From: Stenocarpella maydis
Lineage: Eukaryota; Ascomycota; Sordariomycetes; Diaporthales; Diaporthaceae
DNA length: 64,000 nucleotides
Direction of reading: 5' to 3'
Assembly (NCBI GenBank): GCA_002270565.1
Contig: NQMI01000004.1
Coordinates: 310,001 to 374,000, forward strand
Each line of letters starts with the position of its first letter. The first letter of the stretch is position 1. The notes beneath the pieces are model-generated. The model was not told the DNA's origin. It did no database searches and was given only the letters and a program-made list of their open reading frames with translations. Below, piece after piece: positions 1 through 10,869 of the stretch. The position numbers were made by a program, and so were the translations under genes.

Positions 1-189
1 TTGGCAGCTACTTCATCAACGAGATTCCCCCAGAGGACAACGTGAGTGGCCCCGAAATCTAGCGCATGAGGTGTCTGTTGTCTGTACCAGCTGCTGACAG
101 GAGATAGCCCTTCTAATTTGAAATCGAGACGCGTTGTGGGAGAGGTCGAAGGAGCAGTCATAGAAAATGGCCCTGCAGGCCTGGTGTAA
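1..189 (+). CDS. 3' end of an unidentified gene (two exon pieces)
   Basis: The window opens inside a coding exon. Reading from base 3 gives an open stretch ending in NEIPPEDN, directly followed by a GTGAGT donor at 42. A 49-nt intron (42-90) ends in CAG, and the next exon (91-189) continues in phase 0 with LLTGDSPSNLKS and ends in TAA at 187-189. Intron size and phase fit the rest of the window. I do not recognise the family. The last 32 residues look like a hydrophilic C-terminal tail without obvious domain. The start and most of the gene lie outside the window. The alternative, that this is a chance open stretch, cannot be excluded. Confidence 0.5.
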
Positions 190-644
190 AAAGAGCATTT
201 TCAATAGAGCTAAGACAGACGAAACCTTGAAGACGTTCTTCACGAGTCTTTCCAGTACCGGTGTCTTCAGTTCCGGCCATTGAACCCAACCCGGAGGGCT
301 CATGAGACATCCGGCCACGGTCACCGAGCTTTGTAGAGGTGTAGACAGTGGGCCAGCTCATAAGGGCTCAACATGACTGAGCTGTCTCCCCTGGCCGAAC
401 ATCCTATCTATCTGTAAGATCTGCTTCGCTAATGGCGTCCTCGTCGTTGCTGTGTTTTCAGCAGTTGTTCCCGCGCTTCACCACTACTGCAGCGGCTAAA
501 GCTCGGGTCAATGCACGGCCCACCTCGATGCTGTCCTCACAGTCGCACGCTGACTCTCAAGTGAGCCACGCGGCCAGTTTCCCCCAACATTATTACTGAA
601 GCACTTTCCAACTATCGTCACTCCTTAACACCATTCTATGCGAG
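190..644. other. intergenic, no gene seen
   Basis: This stretch lies between the TAA of the left-end gene and the ATG of alg10. It should hold the terminator of the first and the promoter of the second. I see no conserved element, tRNA or repeat. Confidence 0.5.
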
Positions 645-2861
645 ATGGATACCTCTGTATCAATCCGTAATTTTGCCATTCTCGCGGCGCGCCCGGCCGT
701 TTACAGCCTAATTTGCGTCTACATCTTCCTCGTCTATAAACTCTCCAAGGTCGGGTGGGATCGACCGGCCGCCCAGGCTGCCCTCCTTGCTGCACCAGCT
801 CTCGCGGGCCTTGTATGGCAGATTGCCGTCGCAGTCTATGTTCCGGAGCCTTACCTAGTGAGCGCAGTTCCTAAGCCGGATCTTTGTCGTTCCATCACTG
901 ATATCCTCCAGGACGAAGTCTTCCACGTTCCCCAGGCACAGAAGTATTGCGAGTCAAAATGGCTCGAGTGGGACGATAAGATCACAACCCCCCCTGGACT
1001 GTATGTATCACTCGACAGTGCTCGCTGCCCTGTCCTTTTCGAAACCGGCTTTGTTGACCCTTTTCTAGGTATGCCGCCAGCTGGGTGATCCACAGAGCCC
1101 TGTGGTTCATGGACGGGAAATGCTCCGAGACCAGCCTGCGGATGACGAACTGGGTTGCCATGCTTGTCCTCACTTTCACTGCTATTGACTGCCGAAGGCT
1201 GATCGAGACGCGACTTGCCGAGCGGGGCGTGCGCCGGTCCCGGGCTTCGTCCCTTAGCCTCCATGCCATCCACACCGGCATGAACATCGGCCTCTTCCCG
1301 CTCATATTCTTCTTCTCGGCACTGTACTACACCGATGTCTTTTCTACGCTGACGGTTCTTTTCGCGTTCCAGAATCACCTGGAGCGAGTCAGTCCGAAGG
1401 GAAAGCTGTGGCGGAACGACTTGTTCGTCATCTTCCTCGGCGTTGGCTCACTTTTCATGAGACAGACCAATGTTTTCTGGGTCGTTGTCTTTCTGGGTGG
1501 TCTGGAAGCTATTGAGGCTGCCGAAGCTGTGCCTTCCGATAGGCCTCAGCCACCAAGTCAGGGGGGCTTGGTGGCGAACATGAAATACTTTGCTTGGAGG
1601 TCCTCACTTGGCGAGATCCATGATCCTGCGTTGAGTCAAGCTTCTCTGGACGGTGAGCGTCTTCCGCCGCGCGTTTCACTGCCATCTTCTTCCGTGGCAG
1701 TGCCTCCCCGAATACTCCCAATGGGGCAGTCCCGGTCGGTGTCTCAGCTCTAACGCACCTTTTGTTTGCAGATGCTTTCTCCTGCGTTGCGAGCATCGCC
1801 ATTGCAGTCGTCAGTAACCCTCTGCAAGTCATAAAGAAGGTTTGGGCCCATGTCACTGTCATGGGACTCTTTGTGGCCTTCGTCATCTGGAACGGCAGTG
1901 TTGTACTCGGTATGTGCCCCTTCATCTGCTCCTCATCTTGGCTCTGTCTAAAAGCTGGGCAGGAGACAAGACGAACCATGTCGCGACAATCCACCTTGCT
2001 CAGATGCTTTACATCTGGCCACTGTTCGCTTTCTTCTCTGCGCCTCTTCTGCTTCCCTTCTTGCCGTGGCCATCCCATTTCATGCCCGGAACGAGCAGTT
2101 CAGGAAACAGTCCGAAGCGGTCTGTGACGGAGAAAACCCAGGGCTCGCATGCCACGTTATTGAGCATCGCAGGCTACGCCTCCTTGACCCTGGCAGCCCT
2201 GGCCATCGTGCACTTCAACACCATCATCCACCCTTTTACGCTGGCGGACAACAGGCACTACATGTTCTACGTCTTCCGCTATAGCATCCTACGCAGTCGC
2301 CGTGTGCGTTATGCCCTGGTCCCGGTCTACGTCCTGTGTTGGCGGATGTGTTGGAAAGCACTCGCAGGGTCGCCGCCAACTCCCGATGCCGTTGGTGTCC
2401 GCAGCGAGGACACAAAAAAGCCAGCGAATGGGGGTAGAACGTCGCGGACGAAAAGCGTCAAGATCGAAGACTCTCGAGCGGATGGCGTGCTCTCTGTCGA
2501 GCCCCCAAAGCTCTCAACAGCCCTGCTGTGGCTCCTCGCCACGGCACTTTCACTCATCACTGCGCCGCTCGTTGAACCGAGGTACTTCATCATGCCGTGG
2601 GTATTCTGGCGGCTCCTCGCCCCTGCGTGGCCCGTCCCCGCGCCTTTCGCACCATCGAGGGGTAAAGCCGGTCTAAGCCGCCTGGTGGACTCTATTCTCC
2701 CTATTGGCCAGAGATTCGATCTACGCCTGTTCGTGGAGACGGCATGGTTCCTGGTTATCCACTTGGCCACGGCATACATGTTCATCGCCAGGCCGTTTTA
2801 TTGGAAGGCTGAGGATGGCTCGCTCCTCGATGGGGGCCGAGTTCAGAGGTTCATGTGGTAG
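645..2861 (+). CDS. alg10: ALG10/DIE2 alpha-1,2-glucosyltransferase
   Basis: This enzyme adds the third, terminal glucose from dolichyl-phosphate-glucose to the lipid-linked oligosaccharide in the ER lumen, the last step before transfer to protein. Four exons (645-1000, 1069-1652, 1772-1909, 1963-2861) join in phase to 658 residues. The N-terminal membrane segment (about residues 19-31) is followed by [14 protein letters not shown] and KITTPPGLY, the ALG10 signature with its acidic and histidine residues in the first lumenal loop. After intron 1 the frame continues [12 protein letters not shown]. Many hydrophobic helices follow, with [13 protein letters not shown] after intron 3 and the C-terminal EPRYFIMPW block typical of the family. 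Introns are 68, 119 and 53 nt. Length fits filamentous ALG10 proteins. The hydrophilic segment coded near 2390-2500 (charged, Lys/Arg/Asp-rich) is a loop insertion common in fungal members. Confidence 0.93.
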
Positions 2862-4417
2862 GGTGCTACGAAGATGGGGGCCTGGTAAGCTCATTGTCGG
2901 ATGCGAACCTTATTATTTGGTACATATTACTACAAGCATGTAAATTTGACGGAGGACAATGCTGTCCCACTGCTCCAGCGATATGCACCACACAGACCCT
3001 GCCAACACAACCCACGATTTCCCGTACAGTTTTTGCCTTGGCTTATCAACATCTTGATATTTGACAACGGGCCGTGATCCAGCGCCGCAGTGGACCCGAC
3101 TCATTCTCCAGCAGAAACAGGCAAGCTAGGATACACATGGGGTTTGGCTGGGAATAAAACACCCAGACTCATAGGCTCAAGATAATTCATTCTTATCAAA
3201 GGCCAGTGAAATTCCGCAGAGTTCCATTGATGACTGCTCGAACAGATCTACCCAGAGAGGCTACCTGGCTATGAAATATGACATGAATGTGGTCCAGAGC
3301 GCATCGAGGTTCCATGGGTTGTATTTCTGTCGTTGCGACTGTTGGCAACCCTAATTTTGGCACGGAACTGCTGTTTAGCCTACGTTCGAGGCTGCCCGCG
3401 CCTCCTTACAGCGCACCCTACATTGCTCATATGCGCTCATATGCGCTCATTCCAAAGCACCAGAAGAAAGTGGATAGTCCACCCTCCGCTGGGCCAGAGG
3501 CGCGAAATCGCCGGGACGAGCGACGGAGCCCAGGCTCGTTGGCAGCCGGAGGGGGGGGGGTCCTGTGGTTGTGCGCATAGCCGCCTCGACACAGCTCACC
3601 ATGTCGATGTCTCGGACCCAAAACAAAACCACCAGTCAGCCTGTCTTGCCGTGGCTTGAGCACGCAAGACCCGTGGGTGCCACATGGTGCCGGGCTGAAA
3701 TAAAATATGTGTTCAGCGCGTCATCGCGGGTGACGACGAGCTCACACATGGCACGGGCGACGAGGTCTGCCAGCCCCCAGCACCCTGGTCTGGTCTTCAA
3801 GAAATCGATGAGGTCCTGGCAGTTAGGAAAGCTCCTTCGGATGCTAGGGGCAAGCGGGCACCCTCGAGCAGCAGACTGTGGCCAGTTCCCTCCTTCCCGC
3901 AATTATCACCATGTCAATTCATGCAGCGGGAGAAGGATGGTTGATAAGAAATTCATGTATGCTTTTGTTGTTGGATGGACGATGTGTCCCCGCCTATCAC
4001 GCTGTCATAGCAGCAGAGATGTATGCTCTGTGGGACCAACCAGTCTGAGGGACACGGGGGGGGTGTCCTGTAGATCCGTCCCTGAAGCCGCAACAGCGGT
4101 CCACCGATTTGTTTGCCTCGCGATGAGCTATGCTCCTATCCAAATCCGATAACCGTGAGCCCCATGCCATCCACTCCCGTAACGCCCAGTACTCCTTGAA
4201 TCAAAATGCCGCCATGTTATGCAACGTTTCCGCACCGGCAAAGAGCCGTCAACCGCCATGTTTCGAGGCCTTTCCTCTATTTTTTTTTTTTTTTTTTGCG
4301 CCTCTGTCTTGAGCCCTTGTCCACAACAAACTGCCGCCCCATGAAAGAATTGTGTCCTAGCATCATAGCAAGGTCACCCGCTTTTTGAAGTATCGAATCA
4401 CGCTCAGCCATCATCAC
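2862..4417. other. intergenic, no convincing gene
   Basis: Short open frames occur on both strands but none shows recognisable motifs. The minus-strand frame 3636-3902 has a vaguely protein-like stretch (CQDLIDFLKTRPGCW) but no start, splice or homology support. It holds a G10 run near 3551 and a T17 run near 4280. Confidence 0.4.
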
Positions 4418-4867
4418 TCATAAACTCAGGCGGTCGATGCTCAGCCTGTCCCCGCTCCGTACCCTCCGCACCATGCCCAGCTTAAAGTACTTCTCCTCGC
4501 CGGCGGCCGTCTTGCCGCCGATGTACATCCTGTCGGCCCCGAGCACCTCCCGGAACCCCTCGGTGGAGCTGTCGCTCCCGCGCCGACGCGGGTGCTGGGG
4601 GATGGGGATGCCGCGCGGCGAGGTGACGCCACGGGCGGCGGCGGAATGAGACTGTGCGGCGGCGGCGGCGGCCTGGGCTGCTATGCCGCGTGATGTGGAG
4701 GGAGCCGTTGTCGACACGGAGTAGGACGTGGTTGTGGTGGTGGTGGTGGTGGTAGATGTCTGCTTGTTGGCTGACGAGCCCTGGGTGGAGGATTGTGGCA
4801 TCGGGGAGGGCGGCTGCTGGCGGAAGGCGGCGAAGAAGCTGGAGAGGAAGGGTCGCTGGGGAGACAT
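4418..4867 (-). CDS. small conserved orphan protein, 149 aa
   Basis: A single-exon frame starts with ATG at 4867 and ends with TGA at 4418. The N-terminal two thirds is low complexity: Ser/Thr/Gln with a Thr run coded by a GTG/GTT-type microsatellite, then an Ala run. The C-terminal third is different in character: RRRGSDSSTEGFREVLGADRMYIGGKTAAGEEKYFKLGMV, here cited in short blocks GSDSSTEGF, RMYIGGKTAAGEEKYFKLG and SIDRLSL. This tail resembles small uncharacterised proteins I have seen in Sordariomycetes, but no function is known to me. No signal peptide or membrane segment. The disordered N-terminus suggests a regulatory or adaptor role only by inference. Confidence 0.65.
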   Translation of the reverse strand: MSPQRPFLSSFFAAFRQQPPSPMPQSSTQGSSANKQTSTTTTTTTTTSYSVSTTAPSTSRGIAAQAAAAAAQSHSAAARGVTSPRGIPIPQHPRRRGSDSSTEGFREVLGADRMYIGGKTAAGEEKYFKLGMVRRVRSGDRLSIDRLSL

Positions 4868-6870
4868 GGTGGTCGATGTGGCGTGGTGATGGGTGATTTA
4901 GGACAAGATTCGCCTCGATGATAGATTTGCCGACGCGCGGAGGGGCGAGTGGCCGCCGAGTCGCAATATGGAGGCGTGTAGTGAGCAGCGGGTGCCGTGC
5001 TGGAGCAGAGGAAGACGGAGGATTTGTGGGCCGGAGCGTCCGATATGGGAATACAGGAGGGTGGTGGGCACGGTCGGGGCCTCGCGGAGGACTATGACGG
5101 GTGTCTCGTCTGGCTTGTGACTGTGGTGTGGGCGGTGTTTTCCCCTGAGACAGGAGAGCACAAAGCAGTCATCGGCAGGCTGGCTGGCTGCAGGTGTATG
5201 GTGGACAATGTCTGTCGTTGTCGGGGAGGGGCGCAAGATGGTCTGGCCAGGGCGAGGGAGAGGAATGGCGGGTGTTGTTAGTCTGATTCTGAGTTTGCAG
5301 AGAGAAGAGCGAAGGCAGGTGGGCAGAGCACAGAGCGCATGTTGACGTAGTAGTAGCAGTAATACTAACAGTATGCAGCAGTAGTGACAATCGGACAAGT
5401 GGGAGTGGGAGTGGGCCCGTCCTGCCCGTCGGCCAATCTCGGGACAGGCGATGACACAAGGTTTCCAGTTGGGCCTGCTGTGGCTGGGCGGATTGGACGG
5501 TGGGAACCGGCCCACTGGCTCGGTCCTGGAGCAGCCCTGGAGCAGCCCTGGAGCAGCCCTGGAGCAGCCTGGCGGGGCCGACTTGGTTTGCGGGGAGAAA
5601 CTTCCTGTGCCTGCCCGGGGTTTGTCTCTCACTTGATGCTGCTGTTGCTGTGATGCAACTTCAGATCAATTATACATTTCACACATCTTATTATTACAGT
5701 CCTGGTATAATCTGCTATAGTGCAGGTTAGATGTGAGTGTGGCGGCAATGCTTTAACCGTCCTATTCCTTCCCGCCATCGACCCCACAACCTGACATCTC
5801 TCGAACTATGCCTGCTAGTATAGCAGGCTACCTCGGCTACTAGAGGCAATCAGGCCAAACCTGGTCCCTTTCCTGCATGCGAGGCACACGAGGAGGACAA
5901 AGACCAAAGACTACGGCACTGGCCATCGCCAGCCAGGCTTCATCAGTCACGCTATCTGCGCGCGGCCATGGCCTGATTTCCGATCTGGTGTACCGCGTGC
6001 CTCTTGCCCTGCCAGCCTGCGTCAGGAGGGTCGCCTACCCAGCCTGTTGGTTCATCCCGCCTCGTTTCCGATCCCGCTGCTCTGGGCCATGCAACCCCGG
6101 CTCTCGTCGCGTCAGCTCGCCATCAGCTGCCCACCGGCCAGACGGACAGACGGGCCATTCATCGCGGACCCACACAACCCATAATCAGTCGTATCAGACT
6201 TAGTCACCTACCATTCGGCATCCTGCCGTGCTGCCGTGCTGCCGTGCTGCCGAGAAGAGCCTCCTTTGGAAATTCTCTTGTTCAGATTCTGGAACGACTT
6301 CCATATCCCTTCAGCCGTCGAGTGTCACACAAAACGCCCCTTGCCTGACTTGGTCCGCCGCTGGCCATCTTGGCGTGCTTGGTTGCCCGTTGGACACCAT
6401 GGTCGGATCACGGAGCCCCCAGCAAACGCGCAGCTTAAGCTTACGACAACCATGACGACCCTGCTTGTGTACCTGCAGTCAGTCCCCTTGTGGGAGTCAC
6501 TCGACTGTTTCGGGTCCGGGTCGAGGCCACTGGCCAGCAAAACGCTCTGCGTTTCAGTCCCGGCGTGTTCACACCATGCCCGAGCTCAAGTCCAGCTGCT
6601 TGCTCACCTGGCAGGACTCCGAATTTAAGGCTAACAATTCTTCAAAATCCAACTTGGATCCGCATCAGTGAACTGCTCTGCCCTGGGCTTGAACTATTTC
6701 CCGCTTTGCACCGTGCTGTAGTTGACCCCCAGTTCACCAAACGCGGCCAGACCATCTTTCTTTGTCCAGACGAATAGCCCCTTCTCACCCTAGTATACAA
6801 CAAGCCCTGCCTATATCCAGTCCTACTTCCATTGCTTGTCCAAGGCTCAGCTGCCAGACGTCAGGATACC
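4868..6870. other. intergenic, repeats only
   Basis: This is the shared upstream region of the 149-aa gene (minus) and the UstYa-like gene (plus). It holds an 11-nt tandem repeat, about four copies of CCCTGGAGCAG at 5524-5567, and a short 8-nt repeat (CTGCCGTG) near 6229-6250. Open frames here lack recognisable motifs. Confidence 0.45.
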
Positions 6871-7766
6871 ATGGCGACGAGCCAGCCGGGTTACTCCAAT
6901 GTTGGGAGCCCAAACCACGATAGCGTGAGAGATGATGCGAGTGCTGATGCCACCGAGTCACTGATGGGTCACGGGGAGAAGAGCTGGGACGAGCTACGTG
7001 ACGCTGGCCGCCCAAGGCAGAGCAGGTGGCAGCGAAGTCGAGCCGCCGTCTTCTCGTACCAGGGTCTACTAAACACCCTCCTTTTGGTTGTGATCCTTGG
7101 TCTGCTCGTCGACCGCCGTTGGCACTATGAGAAGTATGGTCATTTCGAGGGCAATGGCGACATCTCTGGATTTGCGCCTCGAGGTAAGCGTCCTCGCCCG
7201 AGCGCAGTGTCCTCTCTGCGCCGTGGCTGAAATCAGCCCTTGCTGACTGACATGGTGGAAAAGTCTCGCAGCAAATCAAAACCTTCACGCCTGATTTTGG
7301 TTTCTTCCCGGAAAACGGCACAGACTTCTTCACCGAGGAGGTGAGGCAGAAGTGGCTCGGCATCGTGCCGAAAGGCCTCGGCTACGTCGAGGTCCACGAC
7401 CCTTCCAAGCACGACAACCTGCCGTTGCGCCCGCTCGAGGGCCCCAACATCAAGACAACCGTCTACACCACCAGCGTCACGCACCAGCTCCACTGCCTCT
7501 ACAACATCGCCCAGGTCTACTCGGGCCTCGTGTCGGACGCCAGCCTCATCCCCCCACAGATGGAAGGCCACGTTCCCCACTGCTTTGAGTACCTGCGGCA
7601 GACCATCATGTGCTGCGGCGACACGGCGCTCGAAGGCCAGCAGACCACCTTCCCCGAGGGCTTCACCGGCAGCGACGGCTGGGATGCCAAGCACGTGTGC
7701 AAGAACTACGACGCCATCTACAGGTACCTGGAGGAGAACCGAGCGGACAACGAGGTCTGGATCTAA
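6871..7766 (+). CDS. UstYa-family (DUF3328) oxidase-like protein
   Basis: Members of this family act as oxidases or cyclases in fungal ribosomal-peptide pathways such as ustiloxin, but many copies lie outside clusters. Two exons (6871-7183, 7264-7766) join in phase 1 over an 80-nt intron and give 271 residues. An N-terminal hydrophilic tail is followed by one membrane helix (about residues 67-80, LLNTLLLVVILGLLV). The C-terminal domain keeps both hallmark HxxHC motifs, HQLHC (about 178-182) and HVPHC (about 207-211), followed by FEYLRQ. Also typical are EEVRQKWLGIVPKGLGY and the late Asp-Gly-Trp/Cys blocks. The start is the first ATG that leads straight into the conserved part. No precursor peptide with repeated cores, tyrosinase or methyltransferase is adjacent, so the substrate is open. 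Confidence 0.88.
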
Positions 7767-8119
7767 GCTACTGCGATATTTACCCGCCGTGCAGTTTCTT
7801 CTGACAACTTTTTTGTTTCTTCGGTGCTTGCTGGGCCCGGCATAGCAGGCGTTTGGGTCGGGCGGTTGGATCTTACAGGCCGAAAGGAATATAAATGGAG
7901 TTCTTAGGCGGAAGGCCTCCGGAATTTACACGGCCAACTCTATGTCACAATTCCAGCTGCTGGCTAGCTTACTCATACAGCCATTTCTCCCCGTCACATG
8001 CGAGCGACACAGCCGAGCCAATATTGATAGAGTTGTCCCAGGCTTGCTCTTCCCTTTGGCTTCAGAATAGACGACGGTGGGGAGACCTGTCTAAACCATG
8101 ATTGCTGAGAAACAGCCGC
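7767..8119. other. convergent intergenic region
   Basis: These 353 bases lie between two convergent genes and must hold both 3' ends. Nothing else is visible. Confidence 0.45.
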
Positions 8120-9680
8120 CTATATTTTGCTGTTCCCAAAAGCCTTCGTCTTCGCCTCGAAAAGTTTGACCAATTGTCTCACCGCAAGGTCCAAAAGCAC
8201 ATCCTCCGAACCTCCAGGTATCCTGGCCGCAGGCACATCCCGCCATATCACTGGAGGCATTGTACGTCAGCCAGAGCTTCAGGCCAATTTCTCGCCTCAC
8301 ATGACAGATATCGGTTGCTAGCGAAACCACGAGGGGCAGGCACTTACTCTCAATCAGCTCTCCCTGCCCGGACCTCGTGTACCCATTCCCGCCAAAGAGC
8401 AGCATCGCCGTGTCAGCACACTCCTTCAGCACCAGCCCGGCCTGCACCTTCAGCAGGCCCGTAAGGCCGCCGAGCTCCCTGTCGCCGTCCTCCTTGGGCA
8501 TATGCGTCAGCTGGTACGCGAACTGCTCGACCCACGCCCACTGAGACTCGAGCAGGGCGCCGGCCTTGGCGAGGCGGTGCCGGACCACGGGCTGGTCCAT
8601 GAGGGGCCGCCCGAAGGCCTCGCGCCTGAGGACATAGCCGAAGGCGGCGGATAAGGCCACACGGGCCTGGCGGGTCACCCCGACGGCGATGGAGAGCCGC
8701 TCGTGGTTGAAGTTTGTCATGATGTATCTCATGCCCTGGTTGCAGCAGTGCCGTCAGCATCATGGGTCGCGGCTTTAGCACCGTGCTCTGGAGCACCTAC
8801 CATTCCTTCTTTCCCGATGAGGTTCTCGACTGGGACCTTCACATCGTCAAGCACGATGTAAGTCGTCCCCGCGCTCAGTGAGCCGCCCACCTTCAGGTGG
8901 CGCATCGTGACGCCTGGCTGGTTCTTGAGGGGCACGACGAGCATCGACAGGCCTGCAGCTCTCGAGCCCTCGGGGCCGGTTCGTACTGCCATGCTAGCCC
9001 AGTCCTGGAGACACGGGATTCAGTCAGGAGCGAATTACACCAGCGCAATGGACCCTGGTGAAGAGGGCCAGGGGTCCGCTCACAGTCCATATCCCATTCG
9101 TGATCCACTTCTTCGTCCCGTTGACGATGTAGTGCTTCCCATCAGCACTCTTGACAGCCGTCGTGGTGATCCCCGCAACGTCGCTCCCGGCGTCCGGCTC
9201 CGTGATGGCGATGCAGCTCCGCTTCTCGCCCCTGAGCAGCTGGGGCACGAACCGCTCCTGCAGCTGCTGGTCGCCAAATTTGAGGATGGGCGGCACGCCG
9301 AACGACATGCCGGTCGTGATGCTGCCGGACGGGCCCATGGTCCCGCTGCGCGCCATCTCGTCCGCGTAGATCAGCCCGTGCAGGTAGTCGAAGTCCTCGA
9401 CCTTGAGCCCGCCCAGCAGCTCGTGGATGCCCAGCCTCTTGAGCCACGCGACGGGGAGGGGGGCCGGGAGGCACGGGATGAGCATGTTGGCCCTCGCGAA
9501 GGTCTCGAAGACGTGGGGCGGGACCACTTCGGCCTTCTCCCACTCCACGGCGTCCTTGATCAGGTTCTTGTCCACGAACGCCCTGAGGTCCGCCTGCCAC
9601 TTGCGGTGGGTCTCCTTAAAGATCGGGGAGGGCAGGCCGAGGAGCCATGGGGGCTCCGAGAAGGGAATTGGCGTGGCCAT
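8120..9680 (-). CDS. acyl-CoA dehydrogenase
   Basis: A flavoenzyme that oxidises acyl-CoA at the alpha-beta bond; in fungi such proteins act in mitochondrial or peroxisomal beta-oxidation or branched-chain catabolism. Four exons (9084-9680, 8801-9004, 8348-8735, 8120-8250) join in phase to 439 residues. Recognisable blocks in order are EWEKAEVVPP in the N-terminal helical domain, CIAITEPDAGSDVAGI (FAD/substrate contact, exon 1), KKWITNGIWT, the ENLIGKEGMGMRYIM junction, NHERLSIAVG, LLFGGNGYTRSGQGELIE, and RDVPAARIPGGSEDVLLDLAVRQ. The last block appears only after removing a 97-nt intron (8251-8347), which fixes the 3' end at TAG 8120. No peroxisomal SKL end; the protein ends NSKI. Introns are 79, 65 and 97 nt. 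The exact acyl substrate cannot be told. Confidence 0.93.
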
Positions 9681-10869
9681 GTTCTCATGCGACGTTTTGA
9701 CACAGCCCTGTGTGTGTTATAGTGATTACGCCTTTAATTTGAATTGCGAGTATTTGGAAGGGCTTCTGGATTATTCAAGTTCGTACGTATGAGGCCGAAC
9801 TAGATACATATGTACTCAAGTATTACTCCCGAGGTCCGTGGTGGCCGAGGGCCAGTGTATCAGGTGCTTGGATTGCGGGGAAAATGACCGAGGTCTGGGG
9901 GCCGATCTGCTCACCAATCCGAAAAGTGAAATCCTGTTCGACTCCGCATCACTGGGTGTTAATTAGCATTCAGATCTAGAGTCATTCTTTTCCACGGAAT
10001 CAGAAATTCACACCCACAGAAATAGAAGTCGACTTCTTTCTTTGTCCAATCACAATACCTCTCAAAAAAATTGAAAACATAACTAAGAAAATAAGAGAGG
10101 GGGCCAGGGAGGGAGAGCTCATGTGCAGGCGGTCCCTCCATACAGTCGTAGATGCTTAACTATCGAGCGTTAGGTAATAAAGACAATGCCGATGGCAATA
10201 GGTTCAGGATACAATAGCCACCATGGAACACAGAAATAGGAGGTGTACCAGAATTTCGCAGACACCAAAGGTAGAAATTCAGACACACACACACCAACTA
10301 TTAAGTTACCGCCCGCGCCCACAACACATAGTTACACCCATGACCCCTTCACCCACAATATCTCCACCCACAAAACCTGTATCTACCTTAGTACCGAGGT
10401 ATTAATCCATAATAGCCCCGGGTATGCAAGTAATCTATAGAGTGTGAATCGGTGTTAGTTGTGTGACACAGGCGTGTAGTTCGACCAGGTGTGTAAATCG
10501 AGGCTGGGCGGCACTCTCTGATTGCTCAAGTAGATATAGCTATGGCGCACTGAAGTAGCATACTGGTGTCCTATGCGCCTTTTCAGTTTCGAATATCCGC
10601 CGTTATCCCCATCCCTTCCCCATCAACAAGCTCAAGGTAATATCGCATGTGCAGCTTGGGGTCCGCCCCCTCCCGAGCATCTCTCGTGTCTCGATGGTCT
10701 CCTCTCCAACTAACCGGGACACAAAGCCATTCACTTCAAAGACTCGTTGCTATAGTTAGCAGACATTCTCAATAGTAGTAATCATGCGGAGACTTCAGCA
10801 GTAGAGAGCATAGACTGAAATTAACACACTATTCGTTATTCGCATCACGTTATCGTTGCCTAATCGTTC
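9681..10869. other. intergenic, no gene seen
   Basis: Composition varies here, with short AC-rich microsatellite-like tracts near 10280-10390. A tRNA-like A-box (TGGCCGAG) at 9841 is not supported by a foldable T arm. No gene is evident. Confidence 0.45.

Noticed and set aside
3565..4152. 195-codon plus-strand frame and an overlapping minus-strand frame at 3636-3902
   Set aside because: The plus frame starts at GTG and has no domain; the minus frame lacks a start and partners.
9841..9960. tRNA-like sequence with an A-box word (TGGCCGAG) and TTCGACTCC
   Set aside because: The T-arm and acceptor stem do not pair, so no cloverleaf forms.
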